From positions 9,610,001 through 9,674,000 of the forward strand of contig OZ059896.1 of NCBI GenBank assembly GCA_964057225.1: a stretch of DNA of 64,000 nucleotides. The letters are read 5' to 3'. The notes below the pieces were generated by a model. That model ran no database searches and was not told the origin of the DNA. It saw only the letters and a list, made by a program, of their open reading frames with translations. The position numbers were made by a program, and so were the translations under genes. Positions 29,201 through 41,664 of the stretch are shown here, piece by piece; positions within the stretch are counted from its first letter, which is position 1, and each line of letters begins with the position of its first letter. This stretch comes from Auanema rhodensis. Lineage: Eukaryota > Nematoda > Chromadorea > Rhabditida > Rhabditidae.

Positions 29201-32200
29201 AAGATATTTCTTCAAGCTGTAACAAGAACTATACATATAGAATTTGTTGGTGCTCCGGCTCATTATTGCTTCCAAGAGTACGAGGTCAGTAAATTAAGTT
29301 TAAGGAAAGAATAGTTAAATGGCAGTTGTAAACTTATAAATTATATGAGTAACTATATCAATATATAGTTAATTAAAAGATTTCGAACCAAAAAAAAAAG
29401 AAAGTTTTGAAGAAATATATATCTATTTTTTCAAATATATTCTTTATATTCTTTATATTCTAATATATTTAAAATTTCAAACATATATTTCTATTTGAGT
29501 TCTATTTTAGGTGCGACTACTAGATGAAACTGGCATTGAGCTATTACATCATACCATTGTCAAGTCTTCAGATATGAAACGTGAATGGATTGATGGGAAA
29601 TTAGTCACATTTGGAGAACACAATTTTACAAATCTTGAAGTAATTTTATTTATAGTTTGCAATTATATTTGCAATAATTATAGCTGGAAATGGATTATAT
29701 ACCGTCTGTGATACCTGTCGAAATTGCTCATGGAAAATGCGTTTGTCCGACAAGCCAAGAAACTGGAGCATGCAGCTGCATAGCTGCAGATTGGAAAAAA
29801 GTTCGCTTGCATCGTATGTTCAACAAGTTTTTTCAAATAATTAAATTGTTTTTTTTGCTGTAGGTGTTGACGTTTCCTTGGTTCGAAGTACTACATCGAA
29901 GCCCACGACAATAGAGCAAGCACAAAATGGAAAAGTGTTCACGTAAATATTAATTTATTATTATTTTTTCTATTTTCTTCGGAATTTCCTGAACAACATG
30001 AACTTTTCTTTGTTTCAGTGTTATTTGTGTAGTTCTTGTATTGGTTGGGATGGGAATACTGATGGTTTGTTGCATAATTACAGCAATAGCTATCTGTCGA
30101 AATTATGAAGAAAGGCGAAAGGTACATATAATTAAAGATATTTCTTTTATAATATTGACAAAATATATTTTTATAATATATATTCTATAAGCTATATATG
30201 TTATATACTTGTTTATACATGTATATACTCAACAATTGAATATAATATATATATATTGCAGGAGCAATGTGTTCGATTTGTACCCAAAAGCAATGGAAAA
30301 ATCACAGATACACATGCACCTCTTATTCATACATGTAAGTTTTTTTTATATTTTCTTCTAAATTAACTAAATTTTTGAATTGAAATTGAATGAGATATAA
30401 CTGCAACCGCATTAATTGCAACTAACATTTGAAAACGATGACAACTTCGGAATGAATATTATGTGATATTAGCATAATTATTTAATTTAATTCAGTATTA
30501 AACTATACTATACTATACATAATTATTTCAAAAATAACGTGAATAATGAGTTTGAATTAAAGAAAATTTTGCAGGTGGAAGTACATCAGTTCTTATTTTA
30601 TATGCACATGATAGTGTACATCATGAAGCTGCTGTTGAAGCTTTTGCTGAATTATTGAGAAATCTGTTTGGATATGATGTTCACGTGAGTAATCTTAAAT
30701 CAAATTTCCTGTAATCATCTCTATTATATTATATTTTATTTTAGTTAGATGTATGGGATAGAGATCAGATTGAGAAAAATTGGAATGAATATGTCAATGC
30801 AAGCATTGTTCGTGCTGATAAGGTACATTACTGTATAATTACCGTAACTATAGATTATAAAAGATATTTGAAAAAATAATTATAAGATGAAATATTTAAA
30901 TATAGAACTATACAATAATATGAAATATATATTTTTGTTCAGATAATTGTTGTTAACTCTGTGGGGGCTTATCTACGTGTACGATCACGTTATAAGAGGG
31001 AAGAGGAAATAGAAAAAATTAACAGTGGACCATACGATCGGCTTTTTACTCAACAGATTGATTTAGCTCTACAGTGAGTTTATTAAAACTTTTTTATTTC
31101 AAAGAAGAAAAGAAAAATAGCTTTTATCCTTAGATAACTGCATACTCGTTTTATTTTGATATGAGAATGAAAAAGCGGGGGAAGGGGAGAGTTAGCAATG
31201 GAAGCTTTTAAGCTTATCTGTTCTTTGAGCATCAAGTTGAGAGCTCTTCTCTCTATAGAGCTAAGGTTAAAACTAAAATATTTCTTATAGCTCAGGTTAC
31301 TAAATCATGTATATACATATTAGAAACCCTAAAAAAGCCGATTATTTTAAATATATTTATGCTAATAGTTATAAATTTATTATAATATAATTTAAGTTAT
31401 TGAATGAAATATCATTAAGATTATGTAAAAGATGTTTCAATAAGTAAGAAATGAAGCCAAACATCAAGAAAGTTTATTAAGAAATCGAAAATCTAACATG
31501 AAATAATTATTTGATTAACTATATGTACATATGTATATATTCTTTCTTTTCTTAAACAATTAAATATTAATATATAAGTTTATTATTTTTGATTTTTTAC
31601 TTTCAAATCTTTTTGTAAAAATTGCTTTTTCTTTTTTTTTAATACATAAGTATGTAGATACTACATGTGAATGTATAGACCTGAACTTCATTATATATAA
31701 CTTCAAGTCACATTTTTCTATATATATACATGTATATGTATATAAAGTTAAAAGTTTATGTCATGAAACATTCACTTTGATCCGTAAAAATTGCTAAAAC
31801 AAGTTCCTTGTCAATGGTTTCAAATAGAATTTTATTTTATATAATCCATTTGATGAAATATTCAAAGTGAAATTTCGGATGACTTTAAGGGATTTTTCTA
31901 TCTCCAAAAAGCTGCTACTAATTAGGCTTATTAATATAACATAGAAAATACATATAACATACATATATGCCTAAAGATTATACAAATCTTTCTTAATCTG
32001 TCATTTTCAGACATGCCCGTGTGATCTCTATGCGTTTCTCGTATACTCCTGTTGGAGCAACAATCTATGCTTTATCACCATTGCTACAATACACTGTACC
32101 TGATAATCTTGGTCTTCTTGTTTCATCACTAAGTGATTGTTCGATTGTTAATGATGGCCGACTTGTTAGTTATTCTCCTGAAATGTTAAAACTCAGTGCA

Positions 32201-33023
32201 TCAATATCTCGAATGAAACAATACATCGAGAGTGAACCTAAATGGTTTGTTATAAAACTTATTATTCATAATTGAAATTAATCAAAATTTTTTTTATTTC
32301 AACTAATTTTCAAATCAAATCTTTAACTTTCAGCATTTTTATAAAATTCTTGAGAATGTTCATTGATACTTGCGTGATTATAGGTTCCAAAAGACTCATC
32401 TCCGGATGCCATCTGTTCCATTTCCTGTCAATATGCCTTCAGATTCTATTGACAGCGGATTTGAATCATCATCTCATTCAGCTAGAGATATTCAGGTAAT
32501 TCATTTCATTCATTAAATGAAATTCAAAGTATTATTTGCAGCTTCCACTTTCAAATGTTCTCAAAGATATAGATTGTGAAGCAGCAGCTTCCGCAGCTAT
32601 TGTTCCAGCATCTCCTATTGTTGATGAGGATATTCCTCTTCTGGAAGTTAAACACAGAGAAATTGTAAGCTTATTTCCTTTTTTGTTTAATTGAATGTTC
32701 ATTCATTACTTTGTAGGAAAGCATAAATGATGAATTGGATGAACAGTTAGATGACTCAATGTTAGCTATGAAATCCATGAATCAATCGAATGATTCTGCG
32801 TTCTTCAGTGGTCCATTATCTGATGATTTAGATGATCATATAGAGGTATAATATTATTTCTATGATATTATATTTAAATATAATATTTATACAGGTTCGC
32901 GATAAGCCTAGGTTACTGGAAAACGATAACTTAGCAAAATCGAATATAAACAAAATAAGTAATGACTCAGGAATCGTACATTCAACAATATTGGATATGG
33001 ATAGTTTATCAATATCTACTTAA
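26238..33023 (+). CDS. IL-17 receptor-like transmembrane protein with SEFIR domain
   Basis: A single-pass receptor of the nematode IL-17 receptor type (ILCR-1/ILCR-2 of C. elegans, which act in neurons). Nineteen exons join in frame to 803 codons: 26238-26505, 26616-26780, 27776-27888, 28353-28482, 28552-28602, 29160-29284, 29511-29639, 29684-29813, 29864-29942, 30019-30121, 30262-30334, 30575-30684, 30745-30822, 30943-31073, 32011-32244, 32384-32495, 32542-32664, 32717-32845, 32895-33023. There is a signal peptide (MSRIGFFLLLLRFTWA), an ectodomain with scattered Cys and N-glycosylation sites, and one membrane helix at about 397-420 (VICVVLVLVGMGILMVCC) followed by RNYEERRK. The SEFIR domain starts near 458 (TSVLILYAHDSVHHEAAVEA) and holds DVWDRDQIEKNW and IIVVNSVGAYLR. 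The cytoplasmic tail is acidic, Ser-rich and without a recognised domain. The start is the first ATG giving a signal peptide after the acceptor at 26209. ILCR-1 versus ILCR-2 cannot be decided here. Confidence 0.9.
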
Positions 33024-34286
33024 ATGTTATTCATATTTTATATTCAAAAGTTTCATATAATCTATATAATTAATTACAATAACCTATGTAGTTATATTTG
33101 AAAAAAAAAGTGAAAAGGATGAATAGTGTCGATTCGAACCATCATACGATGATCATATATACGAGTTTCATCTTCCGGGACTATTTATGTTTCTCAATTG
33201 TTTCTTGTTTTTGTTCTGCATCTTTACCGATATTTGGCTTTTTCTTATATTGTACCTAATTCTTTACATGTTCTTCTTTTCCTTTTTTTTTAATTTTTTT
33301 CACTAACTTTGATATCTGCTTTCAAAAGTTTAGTCGATCTCCATTTATGCCGCTGTGTATAGAACTACGGGTTTTGTTTCTCTCTAAAAAAAAGTTTAGA
33401 ACATGAAAAAAATATTTTTTTAATGTTTAATTAGTATAAAGTATGATAATTGATCATAAAGTATTGTTATTTAAACTATGTAAAGTATGAGTTTCTTTTG
33501 TTAATCAGAAATAATTCTTTTGATCCTTCTGTCAGCTTTGCTAATATAAACATACACTGTATATTTTATATTGTATTATAAAACCTTATAAAACCTTATA
33601 AAAAAACTTTTTTTTCTCTTTTTTTCTCAAAAATTGTTTATATTCAGATGTTCAGGTTCGTGTTCGGAAAACAGGAAAACCTTTGCAGGAAAAAAAATGT
33701 TTTGAACGAAATTGATCACTTATGATGAATATGACATCCGTATCGAAACATTTGTTATAAACTGATGAACTAAATGCTTTATATAGAAAATAAGATTAAA
33801 GATTTGATATATGTTCTATCTCTATTTCATATCGAAGGGCTTGATAATTAGAAAGATGTGTTAATGTGGTTTCCTTTATTTTTTCCTTTCTTGGAATGAG
33901 ATTTGAACCAGTATTTTACTAGAAACTAGTAGTAAGCTCAACATGAGCTTCAAAATTGGGCTACATCAAGCTTGAACTACTTCTCTGCACTTTGTTTTCC
34001 CTTTTTGATATTTGTAGGACTTATGCAGGTACAAATTGTGTGCTTTACCAATGATGACGTTGAAAATTGAAAAATTTAGATGATAATAGCACTGATTGAA
34101 TTTGAGATCTCAGATTTAACTTTTTGCAGAAAAAAAAAGATAAAAATTGAAATTTGGTCCAATTTCTGGACATAAGATTTGGCTTCATAACTTTATGATG
34201 CAACTACAAAAGAAAATCAACTGAAAATTATTTCTTGGTATGTATGTGTCATATTTGATTTTCTTAGCTGGTCTATTTCTCTCTCT

Positions 34287-34295
<9 letters not shown>

Positions 34296-34328
<33 letters not shown>
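34296..34328. repeat. (CT)n microsatellite beside a C run
   Basis: CT dinucleotides directly after a run of nine C. Confidence 0.9.
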
Positions 34329-34329
<1 letters not shown>

Positions 34330-35346
34330 ATTTGACAATTCCTTCGAAATAGGAAGAAATGATACTAACAACTAAAAATTATGTTGAATACTCTCTCAGC
34401 TTATTATAATGAGAATAAAAGAAAAATTTTAATTTCAATTTAACTATTATTCTTGTAAATATGCAGCAGATTGAAACTCTGAAATATATCAACAATTGAT
34501 ACAACTTTTAGTAACTGAAGGTAGCAGCTTCGATTTTGGTCAAGTTTGCAGTATAGTATTTTTGTTCATGCAAACTTTGAAAACAACTTAATGCTTATCC
34601 TTTCAGAATGAAAAAAAACTGAAAATTATAACTTGGATATGAAATGCGAACGAAGTATTGTGGGGGGGAGAGTGAATGAAAATTTGTGTTCGAATAAACA
34701 ATTTTAGGCAATTGGGGGGGGGGGGATTTCTGAGATGATGTTTGAGATTATGTTGTTGAAATATCTGAATAGATTTGGAAATTTAAAATTACATTTTATA
34801 AAAATAAATAATATTATTATTATTATTTAAAGTTTTTGTATACTGTTTCAACGGTTTATATCTGGAAATAATTAAATAAATTAAAAGTTTTCGTACAAAT
34901 TTGTAGAAAAAAAAATTTTATATTCAAAATATACATAAATACAATGAATTTCTTATTTGTTCTTATATTGAAGGAAATAAAATGAAGCATATTCATCAGA
35001 TACATCTGAAAAACTCCAATATCCATTGTTGTTTTTTTATAATTTTCTCATTAAGACTGTAAAGAAATAGTTAAAAGAAACAACATACATATGAATATTT
35101 GAGATTTGATTATTTATTTTTATTCATGTGAAAGGGAAAGATTTTTCAGTTGTAACACATGGTTAAACATCCTAAAAAAAGATTATTATATATATTTAAA
35201 TTATATTTTTTTTTGTTTCCGCATTTAAAAGTTTTCCCCAATGATGATGTCAATCGCTTCACCTTCTTTTCCGTTAAAGTTCACATCAATACGTGTGGGA
35301 ATTGTTGTTTTCCTACTATATGTAGCATAAGTTCATCAGTTAATAG

Positions 35347-35355
<9 letters not shown>

Positions 35356-35396
<41 letters not shown>
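35356..35396. repeat. (GA)n microsatellite
   Basis: About 20 GA units. Confidence 0.9.
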
Positions 35397-35399
<3 letters not shown>

Positions 35400-37260
35400 A
35401 ATAATTATGATAAATAGTATAAGTTAATAATTACTAAAGAATAAAAAATATGATATTGTATTCCAAATGAATATACATACATGTATGGTTAATATAATAT
35501 ATTTACATAATTATGTAGATATGTATATATCATTAAAATAAAAATTTATTTTCCTTCATTGTATTTAAATAATGAATTTAAATATTTAAAAAGAAAAAGT
35601 ACAAGAGGAAGTATTGTTTAAAAGATAATAAACATATAATAATTAGCAATTTTTGCAAACTATTTTATAGTATTTTTGTAATTATAAATATAATTTGAAA
35701 TTCATGATAAGCCTCTGGAGATGTTTGTAAATTGAATTGCAAATGGATGTTACGAACAGATATTCCAATAAATTATTTTTATAATTATATTCTTTTTAAT
35801 AAGAATCGTCATTATTCAATTTTTTTACTAATAATAGAATATAATGAGTTTATATATAGTTCTTAACATGATATCTCATGACCTCCTATAACTATAACTA
35901 AATTATATAAATATTTAATTAATAGAATAAGAAGTAAGTAAGTATTATAACATATACATATGTTATATTGAATAAAATATATAAAGTTTTTGTTTGTAGC
36001 TAAGCAAAAGCTACAGATGACCAGTCTCATTTTTTCTAACCAAGTTTTAGAATGATGCTGAACTTATGCTTTTAGTAATAGACAAGGTAAAATCTGCAAA
36101 TTTAGTATCAAGTTTACAACTATGTTGTTAAGTATTATATAAAAAACTATAGCTTATAACATATAACCATTTGCATGTGTTAGAGAAATAATGAAAACAC
36201 AGAGAATTCTAAATAAAATCTTGTTTTTTATACCGGAATATGATTAAAAAGCGCACATCACTTGATGAATGATAACTTGGCTATGTATCTTGATCACGTT
36301 GATTTGATACAAAGGAAAACTTTCATAAGTTTTCTTTTGTGCAAGTATATAGTTAAAGTTTTATTCATATATCATGTGATTAGTTGAACTGATAATTTCA
36401 TATTTTGTGTCTATCATTTGCTATACGATAAGATTTTTTATCGAAGATGCAGACAGATCCATCTAAGCATGTACATGTGTGCGTATATCTCAGACAATCC
36501 TGTAAAGTGTTGTTCTTTTGTTTGAATGAAAGTGAAAGGAATTCCTTCTGACTCATTTTGTTTGAGAAACAACGGTTTTAATAGTAATCAAAGAAATTAA
36601 AAACATATGACGTAGAATAGTTGAATAGTTGAACGAAGATTCTTGTTAAATAAAATTTGTTGATGATCGAGTTTACAAGTAACTTCATGTGTATGACTCA
36701 TCGTCATCAATATCTAAATCGGAATAAAACAAAAGTGTATATAGATATACAGATATATATATTTATATTTTATTTTAAATAATTTGACTTATAAAGAAAA
36801 GAAAAGAAAAAGTTTATTTTTAATATAAAAGAATCCCCTTTTAAATTATCTTCATGAAGGGGTCTCATCGTTTGGATTAAATCCATGTGTTCCATATCAA
36901 TAATTCAATTAATTAATTAGTTCAAACAACTGAGAAGATTAAAAAAGAATAAAAACTCTCAGTTCCTCTTTCCAAAATCTTATTTTTTGGATGATTTTCT
37001 TCAAAATTTGAATCGTTTATTCTTCAAAAAAAAACTTTTCTTCATTTTTAAAAAAAGTACTAATGAGTTTAGTCATTTGTTTAGTTTGCCTGCCTAGGTT
37101 GTTTATGATTTTAGCTAATCTATTAAATTGGCTTATAGAATTGTCTCTCAGAAAAGGCCTGTTTCTTAGCTCTTATCCAACTCATCAGTTAATTGATATA
37201 GCCATATGAAAACAAGTTATTAACTAGTATTTGAAGATAGTGATGGATACCCGGAGATAG

Positions 37261-37268
37261 TATAAAAG
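37261..37268 (+). promoter_or_regulatory. TATA box of the GRL gene
   Basis: TATAAAAG stands 78 bases before the ATG. Just upstream, GATA-type sequences (AGATAGTGATGGATACC, GGAGATAG) occur, the kind bound by epidermal GATA factors in nematodes; that link is inference. Confidence 0.6.
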
Positions 37269-37345
37269 AAAAGAATTTAAACCAAGCTATCTCCATCGAA
37301 CGTTCTGTCAATCATATATTTTTTCTATTTAAAAATATAATTAAA

Positions 37346-38172
37346 ATGGTATGTTATTTTATTTTAAAAAGTTTATTTATATTGTTACATTGTTATAGAA
37401 CAGAAGTCTTCTTATTGTTTTCGGTTTGATTACCGTCTCCTCAGCTTTCTTGTTCGGAAGCTCCGGAGGAGGATGTGGTGGAGGATGCGGATGTGAGGTA
37501 TGTTCAGATTCATTTATTTTATTTTTATGTTTCTTACAAAAAAATGCTAAATAGTTAACATAATATTTTAATTTTTAGGATACTTCCTGCCTTCCAAAAT
37601 TACCAAAACTCGGTTGCACCAAGCTTTGCTTCTCTATCCCAACTCTTAAGGTATGCTATTGTATTTTTTGCTTTCTATTTCTATTGTTATCTTCAGTTGC
37701 CATCCTGCGGATGCGGTGGTGGATGTGGAGGAGGATGCGGTGGACGTAAGAAGAGAGAGGTTACCGGAGATCTTACTTGCACTGATCCTGAGCTCAAGAC
37801 TCTTATTACCGAGGTTAGTATGCGTTAATCTATTGATGTATCATTACATTTCAATACTCTTTTCAAATTAAAACAAATTATTTCACTGATTAATCCATTG
37901 TATTTAGGGAATCCGCACTAGCCCAAAGGACTCTCGTGACAACATTCTTGCTGACTTGAAGACCAAATTCAAGGGAACCAGGTAAATCATATTTCTATTT
38001 TCCCGTTGTTAATAGTCTGTAGACAACTGAGCTTGAATATTACGGTTTCAGATACCTTGTCACTTGCGCTGTCGGAAAGACTGAATTCAAATCATCTGCT
38101 GAACAATTCTGCTCCGCCGGAAACAACGATCAAACTTGCATTGTTGTCAAGGCTGTTGAAGAGAGCGAATAA
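37346..38172 (+). CDS. Ground-like (GRL) domain secreted protein
   Basis: A hedgehog-related nematode protein of the ground-like group, expected to be secreted to the cuticle or apical matrix. Six exons join in frame to 161 codons: 37346-37348 (the ATG alone), 37399-37497, 37579-37650, 37697-37813, 37908-37981, 38052-38172. It has a hydrophobic leader (LLIVFGLITVSSAFLF), Gly/Cys repeats (GGGCGGGCGCE and CGCGGGCGGGCGG), a dibasic GRKKRE and then the ground-like domain from about residue 87 to the end: LTCTDPELKTLITE, DNILADLKTKF, YLVTCAV, EQFCSAGNNDQTC. Codons are biased to GGA, AAG, TTC and CTT, unlike the AT-rich codons of the neighbouring receptors, which suggests strong expression. AATAAA follows at 38275. 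The family call is firm; the individual grl orthologue is not. Confidence 0.87.
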
Positions 38173-38274
38173 GTGCTCTAGCTGATAGCTGGACCCACTC
38201 CGATGAGTCTAGTAACTTATGAGAATCAGATTTCTCAATAGTTAAAGTAATGTCATGTATCATGTGACTGTAAC

Positions 38275-38280
38275 AATAAA
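38275..38280 (+). terminator. Polyadenylation signal of GRL gene
   Basis: AATAAA 102 bases after the stop codon, followed by a T run. Confidence 0.6.
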
Positions 38281-38564
38281 CTTTTTTTTCCCCAAAACAA
38301 AACAAATACTGTACGTATAATTAAAACACAACACATAGATAACGTTTATGAATATTATAATAAAATGATGAAAACAACATACAATCGTATAGGTATATGT
38401 ATTATAAATATATATATTTATATATAGACATAGATATATATAGATATATATTAATTTGAAAATAAGTATAGCATATAAATCATCTTTCACGTCTTTTTTG
38501 TTTTTGTCAAGCCCATTGCTTATCTTTTGATATTCATTTCTTCAATTGTTTAACTCTCTACTAA

Positions 38565-39886
38565 CTATATAGATTTTGGTTCTGGAATAATTATATTTTT
38601 AGATTTACAGCCTGAAAATAAATTTTTAGATTAAATAATATAAAAATTAATAAATATTTACATTTTAACAAATCCTGACAACCTTGTCTGTAAGCTTTTG
38701 ACATGAGAATCATTCCTATAGGGCTAAGAATTCCTGATAGAGACAACAAAATCAGACATATATCCGTAATTACTGTAAATTAAAAAAATTAGAATTACGG
38801 TAATATATGAATTAATAAACTAACAGTTTGTGGCAATTTCAATAGCATGACACAGTAACAGAAAGATGGCAGGACATGCGAATGTAAACGCTTGAAGAAA
38901 TAACTGAAAGAAAGATCAATTAGATTTATAATAATCCATAAAATAAATTATTTTATTAGAATCTGATTAATAATTTTGAATATTTATGAATATGCATATG
39001 TATATACCTGAACACTTAAAGTATCAATAAATGATTTTTGTATTAATTGTGTTGATCTTGACATTGTTATATTTAAATTTTTCATATATTTAATAGTTAA
39101 TAAATAAATAGAAGCTGAACATGAAAGAGTTAAGAAAATAACAAAAAAAAGTCCCGTGAGAGTAAGTTGAAATAAAGGATCTGTATCAACTAAGTTTAAA
39201 ACAATCGTATTCGAATCCCAGATCTCCGATACGTTATAACCAATTTTCTACAATTTTTATAATTACTTCTTTATATTTTATTTTTGAAAAGTTATTACTT
39301 GAACACATTTTGATTTAATAATATCGGAATATTGTTCAACATTTACAAATGATAAAGGCATAACCACAAGGATGTTCAGAATGAATAGTAATAAATATAA
39401 AATATATCTTTGATGTCGTTTCCCAAATAGCGATGTATTAGCTTTAGCACATTGATATTGATAATGTGTCATTGATAAATAGAATGCAGCAATGTCTAAA
39501 TTTAATAAATTATATTTATAAAAATATAATTATCATAAGTATTCACTTAGGTAAAGCCAACTTTGAATAAGAAGTTGATTCAATGTACTAATTCCAAAAA
39601 ATCTTAAAAAGCCCATAGGATAACCTCCAAAACATGGGGCTAATAGGATAGGTGTAGTACCAGCAGATATGAACAACTGTGCCAAGCATGTCCTGATAAT
39701 GCTTTTCTATATTTGAGAAATGAAAAAAAATAAACGTTACGTTGCAACTTGTCCAAGGCTTAATAATTTATATTCATATGACATTTCTTTATGTGAATAA
39801 CAGATAATACAGAAAAAGGTTAAGCCAAATACTATTATACTTATTGGAGACATAGCATACATTATACAAATAAATATATCTCTCAT
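38565..39886 (-). CDS. Seven-transmembrane chemoreceptor (Str superfamily, srh/sri type), copy B
   Basis: A nematode-type chemosensory G-protein-coupled receptor for the plasma membrane or cilia of sensory neurons. Exons on the minus strand: 39886-39741, 39692-39547, 39495-39299, 39247-39008, 38903-38825, 38772-38662, 38611-38565; 321 codons in frame, close to the usual 320-350. It begins MRDIFICIMYAMSPISI, and landmarks are YEYKLLSLGQVA, PCFGGYPMGFLRFFGISTL and the C-terminal GILSPIGMILMSKAYRQ. Exons 2-4 (146, 197 and 240 nt) match those of the neighbouring paralogue exactly in length. The last short exon is a choice: reading through without the final intron gives a stop at 38591 instead. 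The family within the Str superfamily (srh versus sri) is tentative. Confidence 0.82.
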
Positions 39887-41664
39887 TATATAAATAAGTT
39901 ATAATTTATATGTTTAATTCTAAAAAAAAGAAATAATTTATAATAATATAAATTAAGATTTTAAGTTAAAAAATAAAAGATAATGAATAAATTAGTTTTT
40001 ATAAATATATTAATAGTATTACAGTCATTACAGTCATGAAAAATGGATCACATCCCACCAACCACCTGTTTGTGTGTTGAAAGAACGAAAATGTGCCAAA
40101 ATAATACAAAAAAAAAAAGATAAAGGTATGTAGTTTTTGATCTTGAAAACAATATTACTTAGACTTTTTTTTTCAATTTTTATTTTTCCTTTCAGCCAGA
40201 GTCCAAAAGATCATCTACATCATATACAGTTAATCTTTGATTATTCTCATGGTACATTACTATATTTGAAACAAGGAAGTTGAAACAATTAAATAAGTTA
40301 AAATTAAGGAATATTTCTATGTAAAGTATTTATATAATTTATTTTGCTTAAAACATTTGTAAAGAATATTGTATATTCGAAAGAAAGAAGAAGCTTACTA
40401 CTTGCTTTTCATTCATTTTTTTAATTTCAAATATTGAAATATTATATATTTTAATTTACTTCACACTATACTATCAAGTTTTAAAAAAAGATAATTATAC
40501 TATACTGTATATACTGTATATTGATTTAATTCTAACAAATTCAAGCAAATAGTCTATGTTAAGAATAATTATAATTCACATTTTTAACATGAAATATTCT
40601 CAAAATATTATAGTCAATTTTTAGTCAACTAACTATATTTTTTAAATTTTTGATTAAAATTTTACTTATTTCATTTTGAATTTAAAAAATGATCATGAAC
40701 GTAACATTTTTCTGTTTCAAATACAGAGATTATAAATTTGTTTTTGTATGAAAAAATATTTTCCAAGAAATCAGATGTTTGAAAGTTTTTTGGTTGAATA
40801 TCTATTTGAATACAGTGTTGTTTTTGAAGAATGTATCAATAGGACTATTTCAAAAGACAATTATCAAAGAACTTTTATAATTTTCTACAAAAAATTTCTA
40901 AGCTGATAAATTAATTCCTGGATGAAAGAAATACGAAATTTTGAACATAATTCATATTAGGTGTATCACCAGAGTTACGGTTTAGATTGAACCTGATAAC
41001 TTCAGAATGAAGACACACAATACGAAAAAACTACTTCGATGCAACAACGCTATACTTATGTTTCTCCTTTCAGGCTTCAATGACAACACTGAGATGTCTG
41101 AGTGGTTGCCAGTGCCTTTTTGGCTGAATTTAACAGCAGATTTAGGCCTAGACGACGATCTTCGAAATCGATCTCGTTGGTTTTGAAGCTGCTAACTAGT
41201 TGTGTTTGATGAAGAACCATCTCCGTACACAACTTTCATTCTTCTGAAGGTTTTTTTAGCAGAAATGAAGAAGGGTATATCGCATACGATTAATATTCAA
41301 AACGAAAACGAGAAACAAAAAAAAACTAAAAAACAGTTTTCTCAGGTGTGTAAAATTATGAGATTTAGATGTTTTTTATAATATTTAAAACAATTTTAAT
41401 TTTTAATATGTTTTTTTTATTAATTTTATAAAATTATCATAAAATTTTAATTTTTCAAAGGGGGGCAGTGGATCAATAAACATCCTAATATATAATTCTT
41501 TGATACAACAATGATTGTCTAAACAACAACAATAAATATACAAATGAATCTTATGTATAAATATTAAGTTGAAGAGCATTTTATCTTATTAGCTATATAT
41601 ACGATTGTCGTTGTTTCACTTGAAATCGAACGAAATAACTGATGTTTGCTTGGTAAAACTGTAA
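39887..41664. other. Region between tandem receptors, with orphan ORF fragments
   Basis: No complete gene. Two plus-strand fragments look coding-like. One is a 26-codon ORF near 40038 (starts MDHIPPTTCLCVERTK). The other is 41076-41186 (FNDNTEMSEWLPVPFWLNL and on to RNRSRWF), preceded by a good acceptor TCCTTTCAG ending at 41073. They could be relics or exons of an unrecognised gene. Confidence 0.35.

Larger units (their letters stand above)
33024..37260. other. Intergenic region between SEFIR and GRL genes
   Basis: No gene found. It contains (CT)n at 34296-34328, a run of twelve G at 34714-34725 and (GA)n at 35356-35396. The first part is presumably the SEFIR 3' UTR. Confidence 0.5.

Noticed and set aside
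33120-33190. tRNA-like GATTCGAACC on the plus strand (a T-loop in reverse)
   Set aside because: The flanking stem does not pair and no acceptor, D or anticodon arms can be formed.
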